Positions 1-10,392 of a stretch of DNA of 64,000 nt are shown piece by piece. The notes under the pieces were generated by a model. It searched no databases, was not told the origin of the DNA, and was given only the letters and a program-made list of their open reading frames with translations. Source of the stretch: Hyaloperonospora brassicae (taxonomy: Eukaryota > Oomycota > Peronosporomycetes > Peronosporales > Peronosporaceae); contig CANTFL010000034.1 of NCBI GenBank assembly GCA_947650285.1, forward strand, positions 1 to 64,000, written 5' to 3'. Position 1 is the stretch's first letter, and each line of letters opens with the position of its first letter. The position numbers were made by a program, and so were the translations under genes.

Positions 1-235
1 CGAGGCGTCTTTGATCGGTAGGAGCTAGCAATACCTGTGAAGGTAGCTACTCCTGAGCACTCTGTGCTGTGATTCTTTTGAATCGTTTGGTCCCTTAGGA
101 ACGGGGACCGTAAGCTCTCTGAGCTTGTTGACTCTCTGAGTCGGGTTCGTAGAACCAAAGTTGCTCGTAAGAGCGTTAAGTCTTCCTCTGACTTAAGGAG
201 CTGTGTAGCTCCGCTACAATGTAGGTCAACATCTT
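1..235. repeat. Dispersed hairpin-rich repeat, copy 1
   Basis: This stretch matches, in inverted orientation, positions about 22,370-22,605, with many substitutions. The shared blocks include the run around GAGCTTGTTGACTCTCTGAG and the run around AAGTCTTCCTCTGACTTAAG. Between 56 and 224 it is a chain of short perfect stems, for example 71-75/80-84, 112-117/121-126, 130-134/138-142, 176-182/190-196 and 197-202/207-212. The minus strand reads in a similar way in both copies (a CSGATQ-LKSEEDL pattern), so it may be a piece of a coding mobile element. I cannot name the element. The window edge truncates it on the left. Confidence 0.7.
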
Positions 236-1785
236 TTATCTGTGCTAGAAGAGTATCGAGCAAAGGCTTACGTTTGATCATTCATCCCTCTATCGTTTCG
301 CGCTTAGAGTTTGTCTGTACGACAAAAGGGTTGCATAATGCATTGTTGCTACATGAGTGAGCTAAGGGAACAAGCGCGTTAGGGCGTTGTTCGAGTCCGA
401 TGGGCGAAGCTATCGCTGCGTAGTGTGAAAGTATATCGTCCCGGCTGCAATTTTATGATTCTGTGTCTGCATGTATGTATGCATGTATGCATGTATGCAT
501 GTATGTATGTTCGTATGCATGTATGCATGTATGTATGTGTGGTACGCACACCCACGCGAACACGAGAGACGATCAAGATTGATCAAGAGTGAACAGCGCA
601 AAGAAGCAAGTGCAGGACTCTTTGAGTCAGTAAAGGTACAGCACCTTCGGCACCGTCACAAGCGAGCGATAATAGCACCACAACCGCCAGCAGCGTAGCT
701 CAACAAGCAATGACTCTGCCATCCATGGTCACTACGGGATCGACGCTGCTGCATGTCAATACGTCAGAATTCGCAGATGTGCTGACGTGTCGATGACGTT
801 GTAAACGCCGTACACGGAGCTCTCACGCTAGACGTACCTCCTTTTGAAGCTTGACCGCTGCTACACCTCACATAGCACAACCCGTCCCCTAGCCGTCAAC
901 CCATTGCCGAGATGGGTCGCGAATATCCAGCACTTAGTTCAGTCTCTGAACTGGATGGTTTGCACCAAAAAGCTGGCCCCAGAGCTAGTCCCGATATCGG
1001 ACGTGTATACTTCACATATGATACAATACGAATTAGACGTGGGCTCTGCCACTTCGTCGTTTGAACTGCTTACTAGACGAGGAGTTTCAGGGTCGTCTAC
1101 TCGACCAATGCGGACGGACGAACAGAACAGGGGTAGCCCTTATTCTGCATCGCTTTCGAATGAAATTACACATCCACATTAGCGTCATAGCTTACTCTGG
1201 ACGAGATTTGGTCAATATGCGGACTGAGATGTGCCTCATTGCTCGCAAGAGGGTCTTCGCACCCAATTTTTTTTCTTGCACATCTGGGCTGCTTCTTTTG
1301 TGCACCTCACAGCCCTTCTCTCGGTCCATTCTCTGGCTGCAAAGCGAAGCTGTTTCCGTTTCCCACAGGCATTCTCCTCGTCCGAAGTGCGCCACAAGAC
1401 GCAGCCTTTGTCGGCACATCCGAACCAAATCCCGCTGCACCTTCCTTTCTTTAATCATAGCTTGACCAGCTTTCTAGCATCGCGTCGATGGAAACCAGCG
1501 ACTCTCGACTATCAAAAGGTGGAACTAGCGTGCATTCCGCCTACTGCTTATGCTGACGTCTGCTCGCGACGCTATTTTTACAAAGATCTGTTACGATGTG
1601 CCTGCTCCGTTCTGTTGCACCGACGAAATATCGTGAAGATTAGTGAGCAATCAAATGTCGGGTGGTTTCCCGATACTTGAATGCTGTTACGAGCGGGCGC
1701 AGGTAAGCATACAAGAACCATGGCCAGCGAAGACACCAGGTAGTAAGCGTCTGTACACATGTGTGACCGTAGTCTTATATATTGC
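236..1785. other. No recognisable gene; microsatellite inside
   Basis: Open frames occur on both strands (for example plus 844-1182 and 1231-1680). None shows a domain, a convincing start or intron signals. Some of the sequence directly before 1786 may be the 5' part of the decayed gene that follows, but I could not confirm coding there. Confidence 0.4.
471..540. repeat. Compound ATGT/ATGC microsatellite
   Basis: About 70 nt of alternating ATGT and ATGC tetramers, broken once by TTCG near 510. ATGCAT is self-complementary, so the tract can fold back. It makes short frames rich in Cys/Met/Tyr or His/Thr that should not be read as genes. Confidence 0.9.
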
Positions 1786-2449
1786 AGCCGCCACGGGCGC
1801 TCGCATCGTGGCTAAACTGGAGTCGCTCTCGTCAAAGTGGCTAAACTTCAGTGACTTACAGAAGCTGGCTCCATTCCGGGGAGTCGATCGTGCGATGTCG
1901 TAAAGCTGGATCGGGCACTGCTCTATCACGTGGAACTAAACGATGCCGCCCTTATTGTGGGGCAGCTTGGTCAGATCGATTCGTCAGTCGTTGCACGTTA
2001 GCCGACGGGCAGGTTAATGCCCAAACTGCAGCGTTTGCTTGATCTGGCTGTGGAAGGAGCATGGCAGCTACAAAGAGAGTACTCGAAAGGGCTTTGCATG
2101 ACGTAGGCAAACTAACTGTCAGCAGGAAGGAAGTCGCACGGGTTTGTGTCTGCAAGGAACACCGGGCCCGTATCCTAGATTCGCTGATGACAGTAGCCGG
2201 ATTGTGCAAGTAGGATGCAAAGATGGCGTCTGGTTGCCACAGGCAAACGCTTCTGTCAGAAAAGTATACGACCCAATGCGTCCAGCTACAAAGAACTTGG
2301 CCCTGCACTACAGGCGCAACAAGTCCTCGAGTTCTGATATCGACACAATAGGCAGGAGCCATCGAGCGACAAAAGTATGGGAAGCTATGCTTAACAATGC
2401 GAGCGCTCATTCGTGGACTCACCCTTGCGCCTCTTCGCAACTGCGGTGA
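1786..2449 (+). pseudogene. Decayed unrecognised gene, three frameshifts
   Basis: Coding-like, helix-rich protein runs through the stretch but changes frame. 1786-1903 reads as a segment containing GARIVAKLESLSSKWLNF. 1903-2101, in another frame, contains YHVELNDAALIVGQLGQIDS, then a stop at 1999-2001, then MPKLQRLLDLAVEGAWQLQ in the same frame. 2091-2213, in a third frame, contains HDVGKLTVSRKEVA and HRARILDSLMTVAGLCK. About 2216-2449, in a fourth block, contains DGVWLPQANASVRKVYDPM. Segments abut where each frame ends, as expected for one protein broken by indels. No domain is recognised. Short introns could explain a frame change, but the joins lack clear donor and acceptor pairs. I therefore call it a pseudogene, without a function. 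Confidence 0.55.
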
Positions 2450-3500
2450 CGTGCGGGTGACGCACGCACGTCACTGCAGCGTTGCACCAGCCTTAGAGTG
2501 TGACGTGCGTCAACGAGAGAGAAGAAGAGACCGTCTATCCATTGCTCGAATAATTGATCGCGAAGATTCGAGAGTTGCCTGCGCCAGCAATGCCGGCGTC
2601 CGGCGATCTATCTGGTGGCCGTACGGAGCTCACCACTTCGTTCGGCACTCCTGTTTAGTGGGTGCAAAGAGCGTTTATGCTGAATAATGAGCGCATCCCT
2701 TGCCCCTTTGTATAAACCCGTCTCCGCTCTCGTCCGTAGCTCCTGCCCGCCTTGTCTCGTGTGTTCATGCGCACGCACGGAACACGCGTGGCGTCACGTT
2801 ATGTGGCGCTGGCGATGAGCTCCGAGTAGAGACCATCCACCCGCCAATCATGTAAGGATAACTTCAACGAACAGCTCATTGCGTCTCGGCAGATGCTGAC
2901 GTACTCAGCCACTAAAGCACTCAGGACCCCACGCGAGGGCCGAGTTGTCCCTTGGTGTCGTCTGCAGAGGTGTACAGAACAAGATCGCTACAAGACGCAC
3001 ATATACACTCGACGCTCAACGCTAACTCGTCGGGGAAATAATGCCCGAAGAGGCCTCCCACTCACTACATGTTTGCAATAACGTACCTACCTGTCTCCAC
3101 GCACCGACAGCCAGTCGAGGTCGCTCTTCGGAGGCTGGCAACGTGTGGCCTGCGGGCGACCCTGTGCTTTCCCAGAGCGCAAATCCTACCTCCACTTCGT
3201 TCTGCCTTTGCACTCGTGGCCGCCTCGAGCCGCAGCCCGCAGCGAGAAAAAACGCACAGAGGGTCTTTGCTCGCGCTGACTGTTCCACTAGTCCCTCTTT
3301 TTTGCTACTCCCACTCGTCTCATTGAACTGGTCCATCACCACGTCCTCTCCTCACTTTCGTAGTAACGTGACATTAACATTAACATAACATGATCAAACT
3401 ATTTGGGGCCAGTATGGCCGGAATAGCGCGAGAGGTCTCATGCCTCTCGTGCTGAGTATGGTAACCATTGGGTCGAACTAACGCACGTCATAGCTGCACC
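2450..3500. other. Intergenic stretch, nothing recognised
   Basis: Lies between the decayed gene and the 3' end of the PP2C gene. Plus 3041-3388 and minus 3022-3342 are open on opposite strands, without domains or start context. A polyadenylation signal for the minus-strand PP2C gene should lie just below 3500, but no strong one is visible. Confidence 0.4.
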
Positions 3501-4821
3501 TTAGCTGCTCGTGACGTCGGTGCAGCTCGCAGAAAAGTCGTACGCCTCGAGCTTCACCACTAAGACCGTGACATTGTCCGTCGTGTGTCTTTCAAGTGCG
3601 AGGGCCACGAGCGCATTCGCCGCCGCCTGCGGGTCTCGATAGCGACAGGCCACGCGCGCGGCCATCTTACTGGACACCACGTCCCACAGCCCGTCGGTCG
3701 CCATCACGAGGAACCGATCGTGCTTTGCGACCCTGCGCGTCTGCACTTCCGGGTCGCACGTGATGAACGCCTTGAGCGACACGTCGCCAATCGACCGCGA
3801 GACCGCCAACTGGCCATTCACGCGCGGCACGTCCAGAATCTTCTTGAGCGGCCACATCTTGTACATAAAGCTCGGCTTGCCCGTGATGAACGCGCCCTTG
3901 GCTTTCAGGCGCTTGCGCTCGTCCTTGCGGCTCGGTTTCTGGTCCACGGACATGGCAATTGCTTCGCCGTGGCGCGTGACAACGATCGCCCGAGAGTCGC
4001 CGACGTTCCCGACGTGCAAGAGCCCGTCACGGACGATAGCGACGAGAAGCGTCGAGCCGTCGTCCGTGGCAAACGAGCGGCCGTGACTGTGCCGAGCAGC
4101 AGACGCTATGGCGGAGGTCGAGTAGCGGTGGGCAATGGCGCAGAAGTCGGCATCTAGAGACGCACAGCACAGAGCGAGCAACAACAACAACAACAACAAT
4201 AACAGCAGCAGCAGCAGCAGAGAACAGCGAGTGAGCAAACAGGTGCGCGCTATGCACGAAAGACTTCCGTCACAAGAGTTTGCAGCAGCTCAGCTCAGCG
4301 ACCGCACGTACGTACCGAGCGCCCGCACGGCGTTGGTGATGGCTTTCCTCGCGCTGAACTTGTGCGCCAGCTGGTCGAGGATCCTTGGGAAGATGTTCTC
4401 GGCGCAAAAGCGCGAGGCGCGGTCGCCTGCGTGGCCGTCAAAGATGCCAAAGCAGCCGCTGGCCGAGTCGGAGTATCCGTTCAGCGTGAGCCGCCCGACG
4501 GCTTTGCCGCCAATGAAGTACGCGTCCTGTATGACACCAGTCATCGTCCGAGTGGCAATATGGGCAGTCGGGCGAGCACCAAACAAAGCAAACACACCGA
4601 CAGTGAGCTCCGAGGACACATTTGAGAGAGAGAGAGAGCGAACTGGCCGACAAAGGCCGACGACGTACCTCTTGACTGAACTTCGCGCCCCGGTCAGCGG
4701 CGATGCCCACGGGCACGTCGTACATGTCGTCGAGATGGAACGGCTTGGCGACTGGACTGCCGACGGTGTCGTTCACCGGAGACGACGCCAGCGGCTGCTC
4801 GACGAGATCGGCTCCCGTCAT
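3501..4821 (-). CDS. PP2C-type Ser/Thr protein phosphatase
   Basis: A Mn/Mg-dependent PPM-family phosphatase that removes phosphate from Ser/Thr. Three exons on the minus strand fit: 4821-4669, 4526-4316 and 4153-3501. Both introns are GT-AG with phases that join cleanly, giving about 338 residues, a normal length for a stand-alone PP2C. Visible motifs in order are FDGHAG near residues 80-85 (metal-binding Asp; the usual Gly-Gly is Ala-Gly), DGSTLLVAIV near 153, HVGNVGDSRAIV near 168-179, KPSRKDERKRL near 193, LAVSRSIGDVSLKAF near 236, MATDGLWDVVSS near 271 and TDNVTVLVV near 312. All core acidic residues expected of the fold are present. The start at ATG 4821 (MTGADLV) is a choice. The frame is open further upstream to 5094 and an extra 5' exon around 5144-5166 is possible, so the N-terminus is uncertain. 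There is no membrane segment, so a soluble enzyme is inferred. The substrate is unknown. Confidence 0.88.
4178..4220. repeat. (AAC)n(AGC)n microsatellite in PP2C intron
   Basis: CAA/AAC triplets followed by CAG/AGC triplets, inside the second PP2C intron (4154-4315). Read on the minus strand they encode the poly-Leu run of the unspliced frame, which is not part of the protein. Confidence 0.85.
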
Positions 4822-5240
4822 GTGCGTCGATCGGACGTCGTCGCGCCAAACGGAACGCGTCTGTGTTTCTGTCTGTCTGTATGTCGTTGTGGGTGTTGTT
4901 GTCCCCTCTGCTGCTGCTGCTGCGGTTGGAGACGTGTGTCGCGTTGCGCTCGCACCGATCAGTTCGTCGGGCGCGCGGGTAAGTGAGTGAGTGAGTGAGT
5001 GATGTGCGCTCGAGAGCTTTTTTTCGCAACTCCCGATCGCGAGCGACAGAGCTCCGCGTGCGCGTGGGCTCGTCGCTGGCCCGTGCGCGCGCAAGTCATG
5101 ACCGCCGGTGCCGTTTCAGACTGGACGAGCGAGCGAGAGAGAGCCGTACCTCGAGTGGCCGTCATCTGCACCCGCAGAGTGGGAAGAAAACAAGCAGACC
5201 CCAAGTCGCCACTCGCGCCGTATCTCTCGCGTTCTCCCCC

Positions 5241-5245
5241 CCCTT

Positions 5246-5300
<55 letters not shown>

Positions 5301-5308
5301 CTCTCTCG
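5241..5308. repeat. (CT)n tract upstream of PP2C
   Basis: Nearly uninterrupted CT dinucleotides, which read as (GA)n on the strand of the PP2C gene. It lies about 420 nt upstream of the chosen PP2C start, so it sits in the promoter, the 5' UTR or a 5' intron. In translated form it gives an Arg-Glu or Ser-Leu run that is unlikely to be protein. Confidence 0.85.
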
Positions 5309-5339
5309 TTCTGCCCACTATGACCGGAGAGCATCACGA

Positions 5340-6282
5340 AGAACTTGAAGCACCGCTCTCAGGGGACAGAAGGGGGAAACAGCAGTGCGAAAACACGGCC
5401 TGTTCGAGAGCTGCAAGGACAGTTACGTGTGTGTGCGTGTGTGTGTGCGGGTTTGTTTACTCTGTTTACTTTGTTGTTGCTCTTGTCAATGCGTTCAGCG
5501 CCTGTTGATCACTAGATGACGAAACGCATCGACGTCCGTGTTGATGGCAGCATGTCAAGGAATCTCGCGGTACGGAGAGGCATCCAGGAAGTCCCCGCAG
5601 AAGCAGGTGGGGTCGTCCTACTTGCGGCGGTACACAGCCCGTCTCGCACGACTGGCGGTAGCCGCGCGTTCACTTTTACCAGACGACGCAATGCCTCCGA
5701 GGCCCATGCGCACTCGACACGTCCTGCGCCAACCGCTTGCTCCGCTCTCGAGCGACATTCGTTCTCGTTCCGACATCATTGGCGCCGTCTGGCAAAGTTG
5801 GGATCGCTGCTGACACAAGCAACAGACTGTGGACTGCGGACTGTGTGAGGACTGTGTGTGGCCTGTGGACTGTGGCCGGTGGACTGTGGGCTGGAGATTT
5901 GGCGCCCTGGAGCTGGTGACCACAACGGGCCGTTGCAGCACCGGACATTGTGCGCAGCCGAACGACATATCATACGCAATGCGCGACATCGTGGCCAATG
6001 TCGTTGCTCCTGTCACACGCCAACGGGTCGGCGTCGCGACATAGACGGGCGGGCAGGCAGTGCCAAGAGGTGCACCTGTTGGTGGGGGTCGCCTCTTTCT
6101 TAAACGTCGCTTCACTCACCTGTTCTTTTGCGGATTAAAGCGGTCAGATGAGACGGACCCAGTCGACGACCTACGCCGCAGCTGGTGTCGCCGCTATGGC
6201 GCGCGAAGGCCACTGATTGGTCAGTCAGCGCGATGGATTTCCCGCCAATCCCCAGTCTCTCGGTGCGAAAAGACCCACAAGA
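5340..6282. promoter_or_regulatory. Divergent intergenic region, PP2C and RING gene
   Basis: The PP2C gene reads left and the RING gene reads right from this stretch, so both promoters should lie here. A CCAAT motif sits at about 6245, 38 nt upstream of the RING start. I see no clear oomycete initiator (a TCATT-type core) at a convincing position. Several overlapping open frames show no domain. Confidence 0.35.
5824..5894. repeat. Imperfect GGACTGT minisatellite
   Basis: About seven irregular copies of a GGACTGTG-type unit, spaced 7-12 nt apart, in the divergent promoter region. Confidence 0.7.
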
Positions 6283-7957
6283 ATGGCTTCGTTCGATGAC
6301 TTAGCCTTCACGCGTTCCTCTGTACGTCGCTCTACACCGCGTGTGGCGAGACGTTTTTTGACGGCACTGGTTGAGAGTTCCTATTGCTCTTACGATGTGG
6401 TCGGCAGACTGGCGCGGCAGCTGAGGAGCTCTTTTGCAGAGACTGTAACGAAGTGCCACGAGCGACGACAACAGGTGAGCGGGTGGGAATCTGTGGGTGA
6501 TCGATCACTGGGGTCGGTGCTTGGCAGCTGATTGTGTCGTGGAAGTCTAGACGGCAAACGATGTATAGTCTGCGGATGTGAGCTGAAGCGTCGAGAGGAG
6601 ATCGCATTGGGGCACGTACGATCGATCAGCAGCGCTTCGTCCAGTGGCTCCAGAGCGCCATATCTTTATCATTGACACAAGCATGGACACGTGACAACAA
6701 CGGTGTGCTTGTGGTACACAGGGTACCTCTGAGACCATGTTAGATCAAGCTGCAGCGAGTGTGCAAGAGCTGCAGACGGTAGTGATGCGACTGCTGAGCC
6801 AAATTGGTGGCGACTGGGATGGCGTGGACACGGGAACGCGGCGCCCTGCGTCCGATGAAGCCGGTGAGGTGGCTGCACTCTTTACTGTTTTGGTATATCT
6901 TTGGCGGGTGGCGACGTCTTTGATACCGTGGTGGTTGTAATATTGTAGTACGGAACTTGGGGTCTTTTGTTGCCGATCAGGCGGCAACGATTGAAGTGGC
7001 AGTCATTGTGGACGGCATCAAAGGCGAGGTACGTCGGCGATCATTCTGCATTGGCCTAGTTGATAAAAGCTTGAGGATACTGAACACGGACGTGCTACTG
7101 TCGTTCGTCTTTGGCCAGGTGGTTGCTATTCCAGCTAATTTTGGCCCGTGTGCGTCAATCGAAAAGCGCAGTGTGATCATAGCCGACCCTTTTGACGGTG
7201 CCAACTCATTTCGAAATGCCGATTCAATGAAGGACAAGGTATTGGTTCTGAGATTGGCCCGTGCAGCGCTGTACATGTGTTTCGAGTTTTGATTGATCAA
7301 TTCGTTTGCTGGATACAGATCGTGGTGATGTCCCGAGGTGGCTGTCCGTTTGCTCGCAAGGTTCTGCGTGCACAAGCTGCGGAGGCTGCAGGCGTGATCA
7401 TCATCCAAACAGTCGATGTGTGGCCGTACACGATGACTGATTCTACCGGTGAAAGCGAGAATGTCAAGATTCCTGCTTTCATGATAAGCTCAAAGCATGG
7501 CAAGGGGTGTGTGGCGTACATCCATGCAGCTATTGTCGTGCAAGATGCTGACGTGTAGTGGACCCTTTGCTTCTCGCTGCAGCTTTGTAGAGTATCTTCG
7601 TGGCGAGCACAACGAAGGCGTTTTTGCCGATATTGTCGTGCGAAAAGATGCACTCGAGTGCGTCATTTGTCAGGTGGAAATGTCCATAGGGATGGAGGTC
7701 ACGCGGATGCCATGTCAAGTACGCGCTTACATTTCGATACCGACTTGAGGTACCTCTCGCTGACCATCTGCGCTTTCGTGTTCTGTTTTCAGCACATGTT
7801 CCACACGGCGTGCCTGCACGAGTGGCTGCAGGTGGGCAATTCGTGTCCAATTTGTCGCGTGACGATCGCTGCCAAGCGCACTGGCCACAACGATCTATCG
7901 ACTGGTCTGAGCGCTCAGCAGCGCGGTGATTTTGCGTGGAGCGAGTGGTTTTCCTGA
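6283..7957 (+). CDS. PA-domain RING-H2 E3 ubiquitin ligase
   Basis: Seven exons can be joined in phase: 6283-6474, 6722-6863, 6949-7028, 7119-7238, 7319-7506, 7583-7718 and 7793-7957, giving 340 residues. Residues about 139-242 form a protease-associated (PA) domain, recognised by VVAIPANFGPC, the typical VVMSRGGCPFARK, then AQAAEAAGVIII and KIPAFMISSKHGKG. The C-terminus is a complete C3H2C3 RING-H2: C267, C270, C285, H287, H290, C293, C304 and C307 (CVIC, PCQH, HTACLHEWL, CPIC). In this family the PA domain faces the lumen or captures substrate, and the RING recruits an E2 to transfer ubiquitin. Most relatives carry a signal peptide and a membrane segment between the two domains. I see neither here, so the protein may be soluble or the first exon may be wrong. 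The 247-nt first intron is long for this window. The 90-nt third intron is a multiple of three and open, so intron retention is possible. Confidence 0.8.
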
Positions 7958-8118
7958 ATAGACGGTCAAAGCTGCGGCATGTCGTTCCTTTGCTCGTTTT
8001 GCCTACAATAGTTGTTGCCGGTCCATTATCTGAGACGAGCATTTGCGCCCGTGCTGCGGTCACAATTCGTACACATTTGTTTACAATTCAGGATAACTGG
8101 CTGAAAAGACAAGTTCAC

Positions 8119-8570
8119 ATGTCGACCGAGTTCTTCGCTTCGAGCGCAGTGGCCACGGGCCCGGCCTTCTGTCCCCACTGCGGCACGATCCTGGACCACC
8201 CGGACACCAACAGCATCGTGTGCTCGGCATGCGAGTACCGGTGCCGCTACCAAGGTGGTTCCTCCGTTTGCTGGCCGTGCTTGGCCTGTTGTAACTAACT
8301 TTGTCGAGTGCCGATTGTGTGGACACAGACCTGCCGTCGTTGACTGTTGTCACTTGTAGCGAGGACAAACCAACGCCCAAGTGGTTGGACGCTGAGAAGG
8401 TGATGAGCGAGGTCACGGGTCCGGCCCGTGCAACAGTGGAGGAGACGTGCCCCAAATGTGGCAACCCCGAGATGGACTACTACACACTGCAGCTTCGCTC
8501 GGCCGATGAAGGCCAGACAGTGTTTTACGAGTGCAAGAAGTGCGGCCACAAGTTCTCGGTCAATAACTAA
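8119..8570 (+). CDS. RPA12: RNA polymerase I subunit RPA12
   Basis: The small zinc-ribbon subunit of RNA polymerase I (A12.2 in yeast), needed for transcript cleavage and termination in rRNA synthesis in the nucleolus. Two exons, 8119-8254 and 8329-8570, with a 74-nt GT-AG intron, give 125 residues, the family's usual size. The N-terminal zinc site is C18/C21/C35/C38 (FCPHCG, CSAC). The C-terminal TFIIS-type ribbon is C86/C89/C114/C117 (TCPKCGNPEMDYYTLQ, FYECKKCGHKF). Between them lies the signature LRSADEGQTVF with the acidic pair D105/E106, which in this family enters the active centre during RNA cleavage. The similar subunits RPB9 and RPC11 are less likely, given the length and the ADEGQTVFY match. 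It starts only 161 nt after the RING gene stop, so its promoter is very compact. A second acceptor at 8306-8307 would add seven residues at the junction. Confidence 0.9.
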
Positions 8571-10392
8571 GGAGAGGAGGCGATGGCTGATCGCGCGCGC
8601 ATCGCATATCTATCGATTCCATTGCGTGTAGCAGCACGACGCTAGTGGCGCACACTAGTCTAGAGGGTGTAACTTGTAGGTGTTGTTTACGCTTGATCTT
8701 GTTTTGTGTGCGTGCATCGTCAACTCGGTGGTCTTCATGTTGGTGGCGGAAGACAGTGAAATACGCAACGAACTGCTCGTGCACGAATGGGGTTTGGCGG
8801 TCAACGCACACCGAAACTTTTCATACGAGAGAGCGCATCGAGGTGAACGTACGGGCAACACGAGGAGAATGGAGCAACGCATGCGATCAGAGACATTCAT
8901 ACGATTCGCCCGAGCGCGTGCAGGTTTGTCGCAACGTTTGGCAGTGGATCACGACCGAGTCTCACGTTGGCCACGAACCCTTGCTTTGTCGAGCCATCGT
9001 TTCAGGCCCAATCGGTTTTCTGACAATCGACCAGCGCGTAGGCAGCAGATGCCCCCGTTGGTGCCTAAGACCGACGGTGCATCACGCAAGAGCTACCAAG
9101 CTCGAAGAAGGCAAGACATGTACTGTAGGCGTGAATCATGTCGCAAAGCCACCGAGACAAGAGCCCAATCTGTTCATGGATTCCGTAGAACGTCACGTGT
9201 TGATCAACAGATCGGACACTTGACTGAGGCATCCCCTGCAGACAGCGGCAGTGGATTGGGTGATGAACGGACAGTTGCGTTGCGGATGCTCTTTGCTACG
9301 AATTCAAGTCATTGCAGCACGCTGGTACAACGATGAGCAAGTCTACTGCGCTTGCCCGTGCTCGATTCACACATGCATGCAGCCGACACGTCCAACTGAC
9401 TTATTCATTGGTCCATCGCCGGTGATTCAGGCAGATGCTGGGAGATCATCGACGCGGCATGAACGAGAAAAGGTGTCACCCATTTCTGCGGCACGACGAG
9501 GATCTGCCGCACTCTGCTTCCTGTACCAAAGCGGCTGTCCCATCCATGTATCTGGAACAGAGCTCATTGAAGTAGACGAATGCAGCAGCAAAGGTAGTAC
9601 ACAGGCGCGTCAGTCGCTTCGACCGCTGTCCACTAACGTAAGCCAACGTAGAAGGGGGGCGACAGTTGCGAAAGACAAACGAACGTTCGAAAAAGCAGGT
9701 GCTTCCGACGAGGCTGGAAATGACTACGGGTCATCACTCGCACTTGTGTGGGACGCCTCAGTAGACGTGGTCCTGTATTCTGTGCCGCCTCCCACTATCA
9801 CAATCATGTGCTTACGCTTCGAACTGAGAACGGACAAAGATGCTCAACAGCTGTAACCCGTTTGGTAGACGACGAATGCGGTAGCGCTGACAGCTGCACA
9901 CAACGGTCAAGTGGCAGACGACTGAACGACCGCAACGACACTGATCGATGATACATGAGCGACGCATGTCGCTGCAAGTAGCGCAATCGCAAGTCGAACG
10001 CACGCACTGCCAGCGCAGAATGGATCGGTGTCTACAGTCAACGAGACGCTCCACACTCTGCCTCTCCGTCCACCACTTGTCACCTGCTTGAAGTAAGCAA
10101 AGACGCTGTAACACACGACATTTGCAATCGAGCTCTCCTTTACGTACGTCGCCGATCATCGGCTCGCTCCGTGCAGATAGGCGACCTCCGCCACCTCTTC
10201 CCACCCGCCTTTTCTCTTGTCCTCTCTCCGTGCTTTGTCGTCACGCGCAACTTCAACATCGCAACGTGTCCATCGCTTCCATCATTTAATCCGGACCGCC
10301 TCTCCTTCCGTTGCTCGACAGCGCCTCTGCGTTATGTTGCTCCGAGGTGCCCAAAATAACCCAAAATTAAACACCGCAAGCGCTCGAGCGCC
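8571..10392. other. Intergenic stretch with doubtful open frames
   Basis: Three overlapping plus-strand frames (8645-9223, 8680-9336, 9251-9856) are open for about 190-220 codons each. The sequence is GC-balanced and Cys/Arg-rich, for example MYCRRESCRKATETR in the middle frame. A small unrecognised gene with introns could be hidden here. No domain, consistent splice pattern or start is evident, so I do not call one. The last 200 nt should hold the kinase promoter. Confidence 0.3.
10270..10292 (+). promoter_or_regulatory. Possible oomycete initiator of kinase gene
   Basis: TTCCATCATTTAATCC around 10277 contains the TCATT core of oomycete initiator elements, about 110 nt upstream of the kinase ATG and in a pyrimidine-rich context. 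The match is partial, so this is tentative. Confidence 0.3.

Noticed and set aside
43..224. tRNA or structured ncRNA gene from the many stems
   Set aside because: The stems form a linear chain rather than a cloverleaf, and a second decayed copy lies inside a transposon, which fits a mobile repeat better.
379..698. Open frames rich in Met/Cys/Tyr or His/Thr on both strands
   Set aside because: They are translations of the ATGT/ATGC microsatellite.
3370..3400. CRISPR-like or phage features
   Set aside because: No regularly spaced direct repeats with unique spacers anywhere. Introns and LTR elements show that the DNA is eukaryotic.
3585..4157. 190-codon plus-strand frame opposite the PP2C gene
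   Set aside because: Shadow of a GC-rich real exon, with no domain and no start context.
4959..5348. Frames with long Arg-Glu or Ser-Leu runs
   Set aside because: They are translations of the (CT)n tract upstream of the PP2C gene.
8645..9856. Three long overlapping plus-strand frames
   Set aside because: They overlap each other in different frames, have no domain or splice logic and sit in balanced-composition DNA where long chance frames are common.
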